Below, one piece after another: positions 45,785-54,647 of a stretch of 64,000 nt of DNA (position 1 is the stretch's first letter; each line of letters opens with the position of its first letter). This DNA is from Bacillota bacterium (lineage in GTDB: Bacteria > Bacillota > Clostridia > Oscillospirales > Ruminococcaceae): assembly GCA_023412215.1 (NCBI GenBank), contig JAEYNX010000014.1, positions 1-64,000 of the forward strand, in the 5' to 3' direction. The position numbers and the translations under genes are program-made. A model generated the notes under the pieces. It worked only from the letters and a program-made list of their open reading frames with translations. It was not told the DNA's origin and did not search any database.

Positions 45785-45968
45785 ATAAAACCAAATTTTA
45801 AAAGTGCCGGTGCCGCATAGCGGCAGGAAGGGCTTTCTATGACGGTGAAGGGTTTAACCCGTCATCGTCTTTACCGGCAGTTTTTCGAGGATTGAAAGAT
45901 TTTCTTTCAACCTACTCTCTCCCTGCACTATCATACGAATTCTTTATTAGTATAAGATGAATGAATAG

Positions 45969-45993
45969 AAAAAAGGCGCCCAAACGAGCGCCC
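45969..45993 (-). terminator. terminator after the DUF4870 gene
   Basis: On the minus strand GGCGC / GCGCC with an 8-nt loop is followed by TTTTTT. The remaining part of the roughly 360-bp gap (45785-46098) has no gene. Confidence 0.7.
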
Positions 45994-46098
45994 TTGCTTA
46001 ATAATATTGTAACGATTTTTGAATGGGATGTCAAGGCGTCCTGCAATGCATACGCGCATCCCCGTTTACTGATGTACGTGCCAAATGCGTGAGCGACG

Positions 46099-46482
46099 CT
46101 ATTTAATGATCTTGATCTTGCCGATCAGCGGCAGCGACTTATCCTTGCCGGTAAGGCCGTTGACAAGCCCTAAAATGACAAATACGGTTACGGCTATGCC
46201 AAAGAGGGGCAGCAGTATCCAGCCGATAATGGGGATAAGCGAGAGCACGATGCTGCCCACCACGCCCGCAATCAGCAGAACTAAGCCCTGATTGGCGTGG
46301 AACTTTCCGAACTTGGACTCGGGGCAAACCACCAGCGGTAAAAAGAACAGGATGTAGGCAAGGCCCGCCATTACCTTGTTCTTTTCAATGTCCTGCGGGT
46401 CAAAGGGCTCCGCTGCGGGGGCTGCCGGGGGCTCCGGGGTTTGGGTTGCCGTGGTTTCGTTTGTGTTTTGTTCCTCAGTCAT
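46099..46482 (-). CDS. DUF4870-type small membrane protein
   Basis: A 127-residue protein with an acidic, Pro/Ala-rich N-terminus (to about residue 32) and three to four helices: VMAGLAYILFFLPLVV, LVLLIAGVVGSIVLSLIPII and WILLPLFGIAVTVFVILGLV. The layout and the KFHANQGLVLLI motif match the DUF4870/TM2-like family found in many Firmicutes; function unknown. GAGGAGG precedes the ATG. It stands alone between terminators. Confidence 0.8.
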   Translation of the reverse strand: MTEEQNTNETTATQTPEPPAAPAAEPFDPQDIEKNKVMAGLAYILFFLPLVVCPESKFGKFHANQGLVLLIAGVVGSIVLSLIPIIGWILLPLFGIAVTVFVILGLVNGLTGKDKSLPLIGKIKIIK

Positions 46483-46559
46483 GTTTGATGACCTCCTCGT
46501 TTTATTTTAGGAGTTAAGCACCATACCGGCGCAAGGAAACAAGTAAAAACGTGAACACC

Positions 46560-46593
46560 GCGGCGGGCCTGCACCCCAGTGCCCGCCCGCCGC
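46560..46593. terminator. GC-rich hairpin after the short LuxR gene
   Basis: GCGGCGGGC pairs with GCCCGCCGC around a 16-nt loop that can itself pair partly. On the minus strand a short T-run occurs only about 20 nt later, so termination is likely but not certain. Confidence 0.45.
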
Positions 46594-46651
46594 AACCGCC
46601 CTACGGTATCCGTCGTGTGTTTGCCGCTCATTATATTATGTAAACCAGTTT

Positions 46652-47011
46652 CTATTTTGCGCGGCTCTTCGCCGCAAGCTCTCTGTAGCGTATAATCAAT
46701 TCCGCTCTGCTGCCCACGCCCAGCTTTTTATATAGCTCGGTCATGTGGGTGTTGACGGTGGAGTACTTGATGCCCAGCATCTCGGCGGACTGTTTCATGG
46801 TATAGCCATCCAACAAAAGCAGGCAGGTGTCGCGCTCCCTTTTGGTGAGAGAAGAAAAACGGTTGCGTTTCTCGGCGTTGCCGGGTGCGCGCTCGGCAGG
46901 CTTTGCCGGTTTGCTTTCTTCGCCCTGAGCCTGCACGTCGGCTTCCGTTCGTTCCGGTTCGCTGTCGGATACGGGTATAAAGGTATTGCGCAGCTGCTTG
47001 ATAAGACCCAT
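46652..47011 (-). CDS. short LuxR-type HTH protein
   Basis: A 119-residue protein with a poorly ordered, charged N-terminus (about 1-55) and a C-terminal LuxR/GerE helix-turn-helix (LTKRERDTCLLLLDGYTMKQ, then SAEMLGIKYSTVNTHMTELY). There is no receiver or ligand domain. The HTH resembles that of the membrane-fused regulator encoded 260 bp upstream, so the two may bind related sites or interact. The start MGLIKQL follows AGGGG by 7 nt. Confidence 0.8.
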   Translation of the reverse strand: MGLIKQLRNTFIPVSDSEPERTEADVQAQGEESKPAKPAERAPGNAEKRNRFSSLTKRERDTCLLLLDGYTMKQSAEMLGIKYSTVNTHMTELYKKLGVGSRAELIIRYRELAAKSRAK

Positions 47012-47214
47012 ATGTATTCCCCTTTCTTTTAACATGGCTTTTTCCTAAATACTAATACTAAATTCCGCAACGCCGCAAAGCGCGGTGCAGAATGAGTATT
47101 GCACGGTAGCGGGCGGCTTTATCCCCTCAATTAAAACGGTTTACCACTGTTTTAATAATGGTTAGTATAGCGTAAAAGGCACGCGGGTGTCCATTCATTA
47201 GTTCATATGAAGGG

Positions 47215-47255
47215 CCAAAAAACCGTTGCTCATTAGTTTTAGCGAGCAGCGGTTT
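47215..47255 (-). terminator. terminator of the membrane LuxR gene
   Basis: On the minus strand AAACCGCTGCTC pairs with GAGCAACGGTTT (one G-U pair), followed by TTTTTT. Confidence 0.85.
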
Positions 47256-47274
47256 GTTTGTAAAACGGTCGATT

Positions 47275-48711
47275 TCAGTCGGAGGATTCGCTGGACGCAC
47301 GGCTTAATTTTACTGGCGAGACGCCGAGCAGCGCAAACAGCTCCGAACGGCTGTTGATGGAGAGCTTGCGGTAGAGGTTGGTGCAGTAGGTGTTCACGGT
47401 GGGGTAGCCGATCTTCAACTGCCCCGAAATCTGCCTGAGGGTGTACCCTTCCAGCAGCAGGGCACACACCTCCTTCTCTCTGGGCGTAAGCCCAAGGCCC
47501 GCAAAGCGGTCCCCCTCACGGTCCATATCCCGGCGGTGGTACTCGTCCATCCAGTCGTTGCGAAACAGATCCTGATAAAACAGCGGCGAAAACAGCAAAA
47601 AAATGAAGAGGAAGAATACCGTAAGGCCAATCGCGAGCTCGTAGAGCACCTGCGGGTAGTAGGTAACGATAATGCCCGCCGCGACCATGGGCAGGATCGC
47701 GATCCCGCCGGTGGCGAGCATGGCCTGCCTAAACAGCTTTAAGCTGGCATACTTCTTTACAAACCCCGCGCCCATGTAAAGGATGATGGTGTAGCCCGCG
47801 CCCGACGCACAGCCGAACAGAAACGCCCCCACCGCGAGCGCCCAGCCCTCTTGGGTGAATACCATCAGCGGAGAGGAGAGCACGCTGCCGATCAAAAACA
47901 GGTTCCAGATATGCCACACACTGCGCCGAAACAAAAACTGCAGCAGGATGGTGGATACCACCGACAGCGCGATACCAACGGCGTACAGGCGGTAGTTTTT
48001 CAGGTTGTACAGGCGCATTAACAGCTCGCCCAGTACACTGATGGTAAAAAAGCACCCGCAGCACACCAAAATTACATACTTCCCCTTGGGTACCTGAGGG
48101 GCGGGCGGCGTAGAGATATCGGGGAAATCGGCCTCCCTAAAAAAGCACATGCACACCGTAATCGCAGCCACAATCAGGGTAGGCAATATATTCTCCAGAA
48201 AGGCGTTGCGGATATTGAAGTAGTAAGCGAGCAGCAGCAGGCCCTGACTGAGTGTAATGAGCAGGGCGCCGTAGAAGCGCTCGGCGTTTTGCAGCACGAA
48301 GGCATAGGCGTAGACGGCGCCCGCGGCGCACCCTCCAAGCCCCGCCCAGCAGAAGGTTACCGCTATCAGCTTGCCCATAGACCACGGCAGAAAAGACCAC
48401 CCCGCAAAACCCAGCAGGGTGACCAGTGTGCTGACCCGCCCGTACCATTTTAAATGCTTGATTTTGATCATAAGGATAGAGGCTGCGGCGGCACAGTAGG
48501 CAAGCTGCATCAGGGTGGAGCAATTCAGGTGAAAAAGGGTGGCCTCCACGTGAAAATAGGAAAGCTGCATATCGGCAAGGGCAAGTGATAAAACAAGCGC
48601 GAAGAAATACTGAAGCCGGTTTGTGCGGATGTTGCGCAGGTTTAACTCGCTGCGCTGTTTTAAGCGTTCCAAAAACGCGCTACGTATGTTGGCAAACCCG
48701 TTTTTCTCCAT
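47275..48711 (-). CDS. 12-helix membrane protein fused to a LuxR HTH
   Basis: A 478-residue membrane-bound regulator. Residues about 30-395 contain twelve hydrophobic helices in a transporter-like (MFS-type) arrangement, for example LQYFFALVLSLALADMQLSY, WALAVGAFLFGCASGAGYTI and VLYELAIGLTVFFLFIFLLF. Residues about 412-468 are a LuxR/GerE helix-turn-helix (LTPREKEVCALLLEGYTLRQ, then ISGQLKIGYPTVNTYCTNLY). The membrane part may sense a ligand without transporting it. Well-formed terminator downstream. No target gene can be named. Confidence 0.85.
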   Translation of the reverse strand: MEKNGFANIRSAFLERLKQRSELNLRNIRTNRLQYFFALVLSLALADMQLSYFHVEATLFHLNCSTLMQLAYCAAAASILMIKIKHLKWYGRVSTLVTLLGFAGWSFLPWSMGKLIAVTFCWAGLGGCAAGAVYAYAFVLQNAERFYGALLITLSQGLLLLAYYFNIRNAFLENILPTLIVAAITVCMCFFREADFPDISTPPAPQVPKGKYVILVCCGCFFTISVLGELLMRLYNLKNYRLYAVGIALSVVSTILLQFLFRRSVWHIWNLFLIGSVLSSPLMVFTQEGWALAVGAFLFGCASGAGYTIILYMGAGFVKKYASLKLFRQAMLATGGIAILPMVAAGIIVTYYPQVLYELAIGLTVFFLFIFLLFSPLFYQDLFRNDWMDEYHRRDMDREGDRFAGLGLTPREKEVCALLLEGYTLRQISGQLKIGYPTVNTYCTNLYRKLSINSRSELFALLGVSPVKLSRASSESSD

Positions 48712-48836
48712 ACTTACTCTTCTCTTTCTTTGGCATGATGAAGTACGCGGCGTCTTGTTTGTTCCATAAATATACCATAATTATAACTCATTAGCAATCA
48801 GCGGAGAGCGCCGAACGTAAAATTTTAATACGGATA

Positions 48837-48888
48837 TTGACAAGACCTCCGGGGAATGGTATGGTTAATTTGTAAACTTAAAGTTTAC
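48837..48888 (+). promoter_or_regulatory. promoter and palindromic operator of the TetR-flavoprotein operon
   Basis: TTGACA (48837-48842), a 17-nt spacer and TATGGT (48860-48865). A perfect 17-bp palindrome, GTAAACTTAAAGTTTAC (48872-48888), covers the expected start site, a classical place for a TetR operator. Confidence 0.7.
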
Positions 48889-48912
48889 TTTTTATCACTT
48901 AGGGGGTATTTA

Positions 48913-49551
48913 ATGAACCGAGAGGATAGGAAACGAAGCCTGATGGCCTTTCACCGGGAGAATATCGTCACCGCGGCCGAAGGCCTGTTTAAGGCCAAGG
49001 GGTACGAAAGCACCACGGTGGATGACATCGCCCGCGCCGCGGAGTACAGCAAGCGGACGGTTTACAGCTATTTTGAGAGCAAGTATGAAATCCACTGCCA
49101 TATGGTGCTGCGCGGCATCACGATGCTTAAGGACTACATCGCCGAGGGCGTAGGCAAATCCGACGAGTTTACGCGGCAGTACCGTGACATCTGCGAGAGC
49201 CTGCTCTCGTTTTACCGCGACCACCCGCTCTATTTTAACGCGGTGGTGCAGTTTCAGAGCACGCCCATCTTTACCGAAAACCCGCCGCAGGTGGCGGTGG
49301 ACATCTTTAACAAGGGCGAGGAGCTGAATGCCCTGCTGGCCAAGGCCTTTGAAAACGGGCAGCGGCAAGGGGTGCTGCGGGCGGACGTGAAGATTGTGGA
49401 GTCGATCTTCATCTACTGGTCGAGCATCTCGGCGCTGATTACGCTGGCGCACCACAAGGAGAGCTACCTGGAAGAAACCATGGGTACCACCCGGCAGGAC
49501 TTTTTAAACTACGGCTTTGAGCTGCTGCTAAGGGCCGTCTTAAAGCACTGA
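48913..49551 (+). CDS. TetR-family transcription regulator
   Basis: A 212-residue repressor with the N-terminal TetR helix-turn-helix (ENIVTAAEGLFKAKGYESTT, VDDIARAAEYSKRTVYSYFE) and a helical ligand domain. The start MNREDRK is set by AGGGGG 6 nt upstream. It is the first gene before a flavoprotein and an FMN-binding protein on the same strand, and probably controls them and itself through the palindrome at 48872-48888. Confidence 0.92.
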   Translation: MNREDRKRSLMAFHRENIVTAAEGLFKAKGYESTTVDDIARAAEYSKRTVYSYFESKYEIHCHMVLRGITMLKDYIAEGVGKSDEFTRQYRDICESLLSFYRDHPLYFNAVVQFQSTPIFTENPPQVAVDIFNKGEELNALLAKAFENGQRQGVLRADVKIVESIFIYWSSISALITLAHHKESYLEETMGTTRQDFLNYGFELLLRAVLKH

Positions 49552-49592
49552 ATAGTAAACAGAGTAAAAGCATGATGAAAGGAAGATGACGT

Positions 49593-50216
49593 ATGGAAGA
49601 GGAAAAGCGGCTGCTCGCGATCATGGGCAGCCCGAAAAAAGGCGGCAAAACCGCCGCAATGCTCAGCACCGCGGTGTATGCCGCTAAAAAGGCAGGCTAC
49701 CAAACCGAGGTTTACGACCTGTACGGCAAAAACATCGGCTGCTGCCTTGGGTGCATGAAATGCCGCGAAAGCGGCGTCTGCGTGCAGCACGACGATTTGG
49801 ACGAGCTGCGCGAGAAGCTTATCGCCTGCGACATGGCGGTGCTCGCGGCACCCACCTACTTTGCCAATGTGCCCGCGCCGGTGAAGGCGATATTTGACCG
49901 CCTTGCGGGCACCGTACTGGACGACAGCGAGGGCATGGCGCCCAAACCGCGGCTTAAAGCGGGCAAGCGCTATCTGCTGCTCACCGCCTGCTCCACCCCC
50001 TCCCCGTTTGACCGGCTAGCCGGGCAGAGCAGCGGGTGCCTGCGGGCGATGGATGTATTCTTTCACAGCGCGGGCATGCGGTGCGCGGGCAAGATCGTCT
50101 GCGCGGGCACCAAGAGCTTAACACAGCTGCCGCAGGGCATTGAGCGGCGCATCCGGCGGGTATTCCGCCCGCTGCCGCAGGCGCAGAGAGACCCCGACAG
50201 CGTAGCCGCTTTATAA
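49593..50216 (+). CDS. NAD(P)H-dependent flavin oxidoreductase (iron-sulfur-flavoprotein-like)
   Basis: A 207-residue flavodoxin-fold protein with the FMN phosphate loop LLAIMGSPKKGGKTAAML, the cysteine cluster GCCLGCMKCRESGVC (near 49-63, arranged as in the iron-sulfur flavoprotein group) and APTYFANVPAPVKAIFDR. It likely reduces quinones or electrophiles. After residue 150 the chain diverges and ends in a basic tail. Second gene of the TetR operon. Confidence 0.85.
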   Translation: MEEEKRLLAIMGSPKKGGKTAAMLSTAVYAAKKAGYQTEVYDLYGKNIGCCLGCMKCRESGVCVQHDDLDELREKLIACDMAVLAAPTYFANVPAPVKAIFDRLAGTVLDDSEGMAPKPRLKAGKRYLLLTACSTPSPFDRLAGQSSGCLRAMDVFFHSAGMRCAGKIVCAGTKSLTQLPQGIERRIRRVFRPLPQAQRDPDSVAAL

Positions 50217-50237
50217 TTTATGGGGAGGGATAGAGAT

Positions 50238-50645
50238 ATGTTTAAAAGTGTAAAATCCAAGGTTATTCTCGCAGCCGCGATTGTCGTCGGCATTGCGCTG
50301 GTGGTATTGGGGGTCTACCTCTCGAGTGTGAACGCTTATCAGGATAAGGTAAAGCAGATCGTCATTTCAGACGTGGATATCTCCGGTGTGCCGGACGGCG
50401 TATATACGGGCGACTGCGACGTAGATTATGTCTACGCCAAGGTGCAGGCGACCGTGAAGGACGGAAAAATGACCGACTTAAAGCTGCTCGAGCACCGAAC
50501 GGACAGGGGGCGCCCCGCCGAGAGCATTATACAGACGATACTGTCGCAGCAGAAGGTGGACGTGGATTCGATCACGGGGGCGACAAACTCGAGCATGGTC
50601 ATTAAAAAGGCGGTGGAGAACGCGCTGCTGCAGCAAAACAAATAA
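50238..50645 (+). CDS. FMN-binding-domain membrane protein
   Basis: A 135-residue protein with one N-terminal helix (KVILAAAIVVGIALVVLGVY) and an extracytoplasmic FMN-binding domain: GVYTGDCDVDYVYAKVQATV and the SITGATNSSMVIKKAVENAL segment that carries a flavinylation-type motif (Asp/Ser-x-x-Thr-Gly-Ala-Thr). In Gram-positive bacteria such domains shuttle electrons outside the membrane when flavinylated by ApbE; no apbE gene is in view. The start MFKSVKS follows GGGAGGG. Third gene of the TetR operon. Confidence 0.85.
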   Translation: MFKSVKSKVILAAAIVVGIALVVLGVYLSSVNAYQDKVKQIVISDVDISGVPDGVYTGDCDVDYVYAKVQATVKDGKMTDLKLLEHRTDRGRPAESIIQTILSQQKVDVDSITGATNSSMVIKKAVENALLQQNK

Positions 50646-50718
50646 TCTCTTTCAGACGAATCCGTTGCTCGTTGTCGGGCGGCGGGTTCATTTTTACTTT
50701 TATGCCGGTAAGGCGCCT

Positions 50719-51191
50719 GTAGGGGCCGACGTCCTCGGCGGCCCGTAGTCATTTACCGCGTCACGGGAATTCCGTAGGGAACGGCCACCGCACCGTTCCT
50801 TAAAATCCGGCGGCATATGGGTGGAATTCACGCCCGCAGGGGTGAACTGTGTTCGCCCCTACGGCGTACGGGCGAGTATTCGTAGGGGCAGACCCATGTG
50901 TCTGCCCTGTATGTATCCGCCGCGCTATTCGGTGGCACATATCCTTATTGTAGGGGGCGATGACCTCGCCGTCCCCTACAAATTTTCACTGCCGTGGCAT
51001 GTGTGCAGGCCACGGCAGTGAAACCCCGCCCCTGCACGATGGAATCCACCTCCAGACGGAACGGCACGGAGGCCGTTCCCTACACAATGGCCGACGCGGC
51101 GGGTACCGCGGGACGCCAAGGTGCTGTCCATTACAAATTTATACTACCGTGGCATGTGTGCAGACCACGGGCCGGAGAACCCCGTCCCTAC
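50719..51191. repeat. cluster of GTAGGG-family palindromes
   Basis: Units at 50719-50745 (CCGACGTCCTCGG), 50774-50799 (AACGGCC...GCACCGTT), 50836-50862, 50882-50907 (CAGAC/GTCTG), 50950-50979, 51057-51083 and smaller decayed ones. A longer hairpin with arms CACTGCCGTGG / CCACGGCAGTG spans 50984-51022, and a decayed copy of that segment with its flanks recurs at 51134-51191. The 630-bp gap between the FMN-binding gene and the convergent tetR gene holds nothing else. Confidence 0.75.
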
Positions 51192-51278
51192 AGTCGCCTG
51201 CTCCGCATTGCAGATAACGTAAGCGCCGTATCACGGCCCGCGATTGCCTGCACATCAAGCCCTACAGAAGAACCGAAA

Positions 51279-51300
51279 GCGGATGCACAAGTGCATCCGC
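51279..51300 (-). terminator. hairpin after the second tetR gene
   Basis: GCGGATGCA / TGCATCCGC with a 4-nt loop, 9 nt past the stop. On the minus strand it is followed by TTTCGG, a weak tail. Confidence 0.6.
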
Positions 51301-51308
51301 CTTCATTT

Positions 51309-51893
51309 TTACTGCTTCGCCCGCAAAATATCCACGATCCAATCCACTTCGGGCAGCGGCACGTTCGGGGCAAGCGCCATATTCTCCGCAATGCCCTGAA
51401 TCGCCCCCCAGTAGGCCGAGGCCAGCGCCAGCGGGTCGCCCGGCCGTATCTCGCCCATCTGCTGGCCTTGTGAAATCAGCGCCACGGAAGGGGTCACCAT
51501 GTCAAAGCCCTGCAATATCTGCTTGACGCTGTCGGGTGTGGCTTCGGACTGCATGGCTTGTACCATGAGCAAAAACATCTTTGACGTAAACGAGTCGGTC
51601 TTGATTGCCTCAAAGATCGCCTGCGTCATGTCTTCGAGCATCCGAAGGGGAGAGGGGCCCCCAAGCATCTGGGTAAAGAGGCTCTTCGGCCCCATCGTGC
51701 CATAGGTGATCAGCTCCTCGTAAACCTTCTCCTTCGACGCAAAGTAGTTAAAGAAGAGGCCGGTACTGATATTCAGCCGTTTGGCAATATCCCGTATCTT
51801 GGTAGCCTCGTATCCCCGGCTGATAAATAGGTCCAGCGAGCAGTATAAAATCTGCTCCCGCCGTTCCATTCTTTGCTGCTCCCGTTTGTTCAT
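51309..51893 (-). CDS. TetR-family transcription regulator
   Basis: A 194-residue protein: QILYCSLDLFISRGYEATKI and RDIAKRLNISTGLFFNYFAS form the TetR helix-turn-helix; the rest is a helical ligand domain. The start MNKREQQ follows AAAGGA. It lies downstream of the FAD oxidoreductase gene on the same strand. It likely represses that gene through the inverted repeats at 53484-53520. Confidence 0.9.
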   Translation of the reverse strand: MNKREQQRMERREQILYCSLDLFISRGYEATKIRDIAKRLNISTGLFFNYFASKEKVYEELITYGTMGPKSLFTQMLGGPSPLRMLEDMTQAIFEAIKTDSFTSKMFLLMVQAMQSEATPDSVKQILQGFDMVTPSVALISQGQQMGEIRPGDPLALASAYWGAIQGIAENMALAPNVPLPEVDWIVDILRAKQ

Positions 51894-52006
51894 AGTGTCT
51901 TCCTTTAATCTATTTCTTTGATTTGTCATATGCCTAAAAGCTTTTACAGGGTTGCGGAATCTTCCCGCAACCCTTCGCAAAAGCTCTGCCGTTAGAATTA
52001 TGTTAA

Positions 52007-53458
52007 CTATTTCATCTTGATAACGGCCTTCGCCGCATCCTTGCCGCTCTTTACCGCCGTGCAAAGCCCGCCGCCGGGGGTAACCCACTGGCCCGCCAGC
52101 ACCAGCCCCTTTACACCCTCCACCGTGGTTTTAACGCTTGTTCTGAGCGCCTTGGGGGTGGGGGCAAAGCCCTCCCACGAGCCTTTGTAGAGGTTCGCGT
52201 AGCGCATGTAGGTGGCGGGGGTGGCAACATCGGTCACCACAATACTGTCGCGGATACCCGGGTACCGCTCTTCCAGCGCCGCCGCAACGCGCTGCGCGAG
52301 CGCGTCCTTCTCGGCGCGGTAGCGCACCATATCGGTCTTGCGCAGGTCCACCCAATACTCAAGGGGCGCTTCGATCATCACCATGATGCTGCTGCCGCCT
52401 TCCGGCGCGGCGTTCGGGTCGAACTCAAACGAACTCAGGAGAAATGAGCTTGTGGTGAATCCCGGGGCGGTTTCAAAGCCTTTGGGGCACTCGTACTGCA
52501 CCTCGTAGGGGATGCCAAACCGGCGGTTAAGCCCAAACGATACCACCGCCAGCGGGCTGAACAGCTCGGCAGTTTGAAGCATCTCGTCCAGCTGCTTGTG
52601 CTTAAAGCTGCCGCCCAGCATGTTGTGCAGTGTGTCGTAGGCGTCGCAGGCCGCCACTACGGCATCCGCCGAGTGCCGCTCGCCTTTTGCAATGACACCT
52701 GTTACCCTGCCGTTTTCTACAAGGATACGGTCCACCTTGGTGCTAAGGTTCAGCTTCCCGCCAAGGGCAAGGTATTTGGCCTGCATGCGCTGCACCACAC
52801 CCAAAGCGCCGCCCAACGGGTAGCCCGCGTTCCCGCTCATGCGGGTAGCCAGCATCATAACAATAGCCATGAATGAATACTGCGGCGGCATAAGGCTGAA
52901 AATAACTTTTTTCAGTGTCGGGCTTTCAAAACGCTCAGCGTACTCCCCAACCGCCATGTTGCCGTACTTGCGCGCAAGCGAGATAAAGCCGCCGCTGTGC
53001 GTCATAAAATCGATCAACTCCGGCAGCGAGGAGGGCGCCCCGGCGGGCATGTCGGAGGTCATAAACGTTGTGATCTCTTTGCAGAAGCCCTCGATAAGCT
53101 TACTGTCCTGCGGCGCAAGGTTTAATAAAAACCGCTTAAACGCCTCAACCTGCAGCGGAATCCGGTGCAGCACGCCGTCTATCTCGACGCAGACAAACTC
53201 GGTATTGTAGATGACGGTCTCGGGGGCAAGGGCGCCAACCTCTATGTAGAGCTTGTAAACCGGGCTGCCCGGCTTGGTGCCCACCATCCAGTCTATGCAG
53301 CCGTCAAAGCGGTAACCCTGCCGCTCCCACGTGATGCACATGCCGCCTGCCTGCCCCGAAATCTCGAAAATCTCCGTCTGCACGCCGTTTTGCTGCAGAT
53401 GAATACCCGCGCTTAACCCTGCAAGCCCCGCGCCAATGATAATAGCCTTTTTACTCAT
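52007..53458 (-). CDS. FAD-dependent oxidoreductase, phytoene desaturase/carotenoid isomerase-like
   Basis: A 483-residue flavoenzyme. It has an N-terminal dinucleotide-binding motif (AIIIGAGLAGLSAGIHLQQN then GGMCITWERQGYRFDGCIDW) and a C-terminal FAD motif (KGLVLAGQWVTPGGGLCTAV). It belongs to the amine-oxidase/CrtN/CrtI superfamily; in Clostridia such genes occur without other carotenoid genes, and the true substrate is unknown. The start MSKKAII follows GAGGAGAG. Paired with a TetR gene downstream. Confidence 0.85.
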   Translation of the reverse strand: MSKKAIIIGAGLAGLSAGIHLQQNGVQTEIFEISGQAGGMCITWERQGYRFDGCIDWMVGTKPGSPVYKLYIEVGALAPETVIYNTEFVCVEIDGVLHRIPLQVEAFKRFLLNLAPQDSKLIEGFCKEITTFMTSDMPAGAPSSLPELIDFMTHSGGFISLARKYGNMAVGEYAERFESPTLKKVIFSLMPPQYSFMAIVMMLATRMSGNAGYPLGGALGVVQRMQAKYLALGGKLNLSTKVDRILVENGRVTGVIAKGERHSADAVVAACDAYDTLHNMLGGSFKHKQLDEMLQTAELFSPLAVVSFGLNRRFGIPYEVQYECPKGFETAPGFTTSSFLLSSFEFDPNAAPEGGSSIMVMIEAPLEYWVDLRKTDMVRYRAEKDALAQRVAAALEERYPGIRDSIVVTDVATPATYMRYANLYKGSWEGFAPTPKALRTSVKTTVEGVKGLVLAGQWVTPGGGLCTAVKSGKDAAKAVIKMK

Positions 53459-53483
53459 GATTGTCAACTCTCCTCGATTGTAT

Positions 53484-53549
53484 ATTGAACGAATCTTCAA
53501 TGAACTTTTGTTCAATGAACAGTATATCACTGAAGCTTTGCAATTGCAA
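53484..53549 (-). promoter_or_regulatory. promoter with TetR-type inverted repeats
   Basis: TTGCAA (53544-53549), a 17-nt spacer and TATACT (53521-53526) on the minus strand. Downstream, ATTGAAC (53484-53490) and GTTCAAT (53510-53516) form an inverted repeat, with an inner TGAAC/GTTCA pair (53501-53514) and a further TGAAC copy (53516-53520). This is a likely operator for the neighbouring TetR. Confidence 0.6.
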
Positions 53550-53676
53550 GAGGGCAAACAGGAAAATTTTTTGTAAAAGAAACCGCTTTTCCGTCGGTCG
53601 CGGCCCTTGCCTGCGGTGCCCTCGCCGTTACGGTGCACATATAATAAGAATGACGTGAAAGACAAGGAGAATCATT

Positions 53677-54573
53677 ATGGCACCTGTTACCGTAAACGCC
53701 AGCGACACGACCTTTGCAGCAGCAGCTTACCCAAATCAAAACTTCTGCGGGCTTGATCATATGACCATAGATAACCGACCGCGGATGCAAAGCCGGTGTG
53801 TAGGTCTTGTTAAGTTTGCCCTGCCCGACTTGCCCGAGGGCAGCGTGCTTTCGCGCGCCGTGCTGAACCTGTTCATCGGGCAGAGCGGCTGCGTAAGCCC
53901 GCTCAGGCTGGCACGCAGGCTGCTTGTTTACAAAAACCTCTCGGACTTTTCGGCCTGCACGGCGGTGTGGACAAACCGCCCCGTTACCGCCGACGAGCCT
54001 TCGTGCGACATCGGTGTCACCCCTGCGGCGGAGAGGCGTTACGCAAGCTGCGACATCACCCCGCTTGCGCGCCAGTGGATAGAGGGCGGCCCAAACTGCG
54101 GTGTCTCGCTTGAAACACCCGCTTCGGCCTCGGCGGGGCCTGTCTTTATCGGCTCGGAGTGCAGCGCGCACCCGCCTTTGCTGCAGCTCACCTTTCAGCC
54201 GCAGCCGCCCATCCCGGGCGACGCGCTGATTAAGCCGATCTTCAAAGACAGTACCTACGCGCTGACCGGCAGCGACCCGTTTTTGTTCACGACGCCCGTT
54301 GAAACAGCCGGTGCGGCGGAGATTACCTTCTTTATACAAAACCTCGGCACCCAGCCCGTAACCGCCGCGCTGCAGATAAGCCCCGACGGGCAGGCCTTTA
54401 TGGAGGAGGCACAGCGGGTGGCCGTAAAGAGCGGCGCTCTGGAGGCGCTTTGCCCCTACCGTTTCGCGCGCTTTACCCGCGCCGTGGTATCCAACAGTTC
54501 GCTGACAGACGCCGACGTGAAGGTGTGGGCACAAACGCAGACCTTGGGCTACCGCCTGCATTATCAAAGCTAA
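53677..54573 (+). CDS. DNRLRE-domain surface protein
   Basis: A 298-residue protein with no signal peptide. Residues 1-175 match the DNRLRE/CBM-like beta domain (VNASDTTFAAAAYPNQNF; VGLVKFALPDLPEGS; AVWTNRP; ITPLARQWIEGGPNCGVSLE). Residues about 185-298 are a second beta domain (ITFFIQNLGTQPVTAALQIS) that resembles the C-terminal domain of the next gene. AAGGAG precedes the ATG. Without a signal peptide, deposition on the spore surface from the mother cell is plausible. A CATATAATA element (53638-53646) fits the -10 of late mother-cell sigma factors, but the -35 is poor. Confidence 0.72.
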   Translation: MAPVTVNASDTTFAAAAYPNQNFCGLDHMTIDNRPRMQSRCVGLVKFALPDLPEGSVLSRAVLNLFIGQSGCVSPLRLARRLLVYKNLSDFSACTAVWTNRPVTADEPSCDIGVTPAAERRYASCDITPLARQWIEGGPNCGVSLETPASASAGPVFIGSECSAHPPLLQLTFQPQPPIPGDALIKPIFKDSTYALTGSDPFLFTTPVETAGAAEITFFIQNLGTQPVTAALQISPDGQAFMEEAQRVAVKSGALEALCPYRFARFTRAVVSNSSLTDADVKVWAQTQTLGYRLHYQS

Positions 54574-54647
54574 ACCGTTTTGAATACAATGCTAGTGAGG
54601 ATTGTCACAAGAATAAATGCCGTTTATGAAAGAAGAGAAAAAAGCGT

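Noticed and set aside
53638..53646. Sigma-K promoter before the DNRLRE gene
   Set aside because: The CATATAATA element fits a sigma-K -10, but no convincing -35 AC is at the right distance; mentioned only as a hint in that gene's entry.
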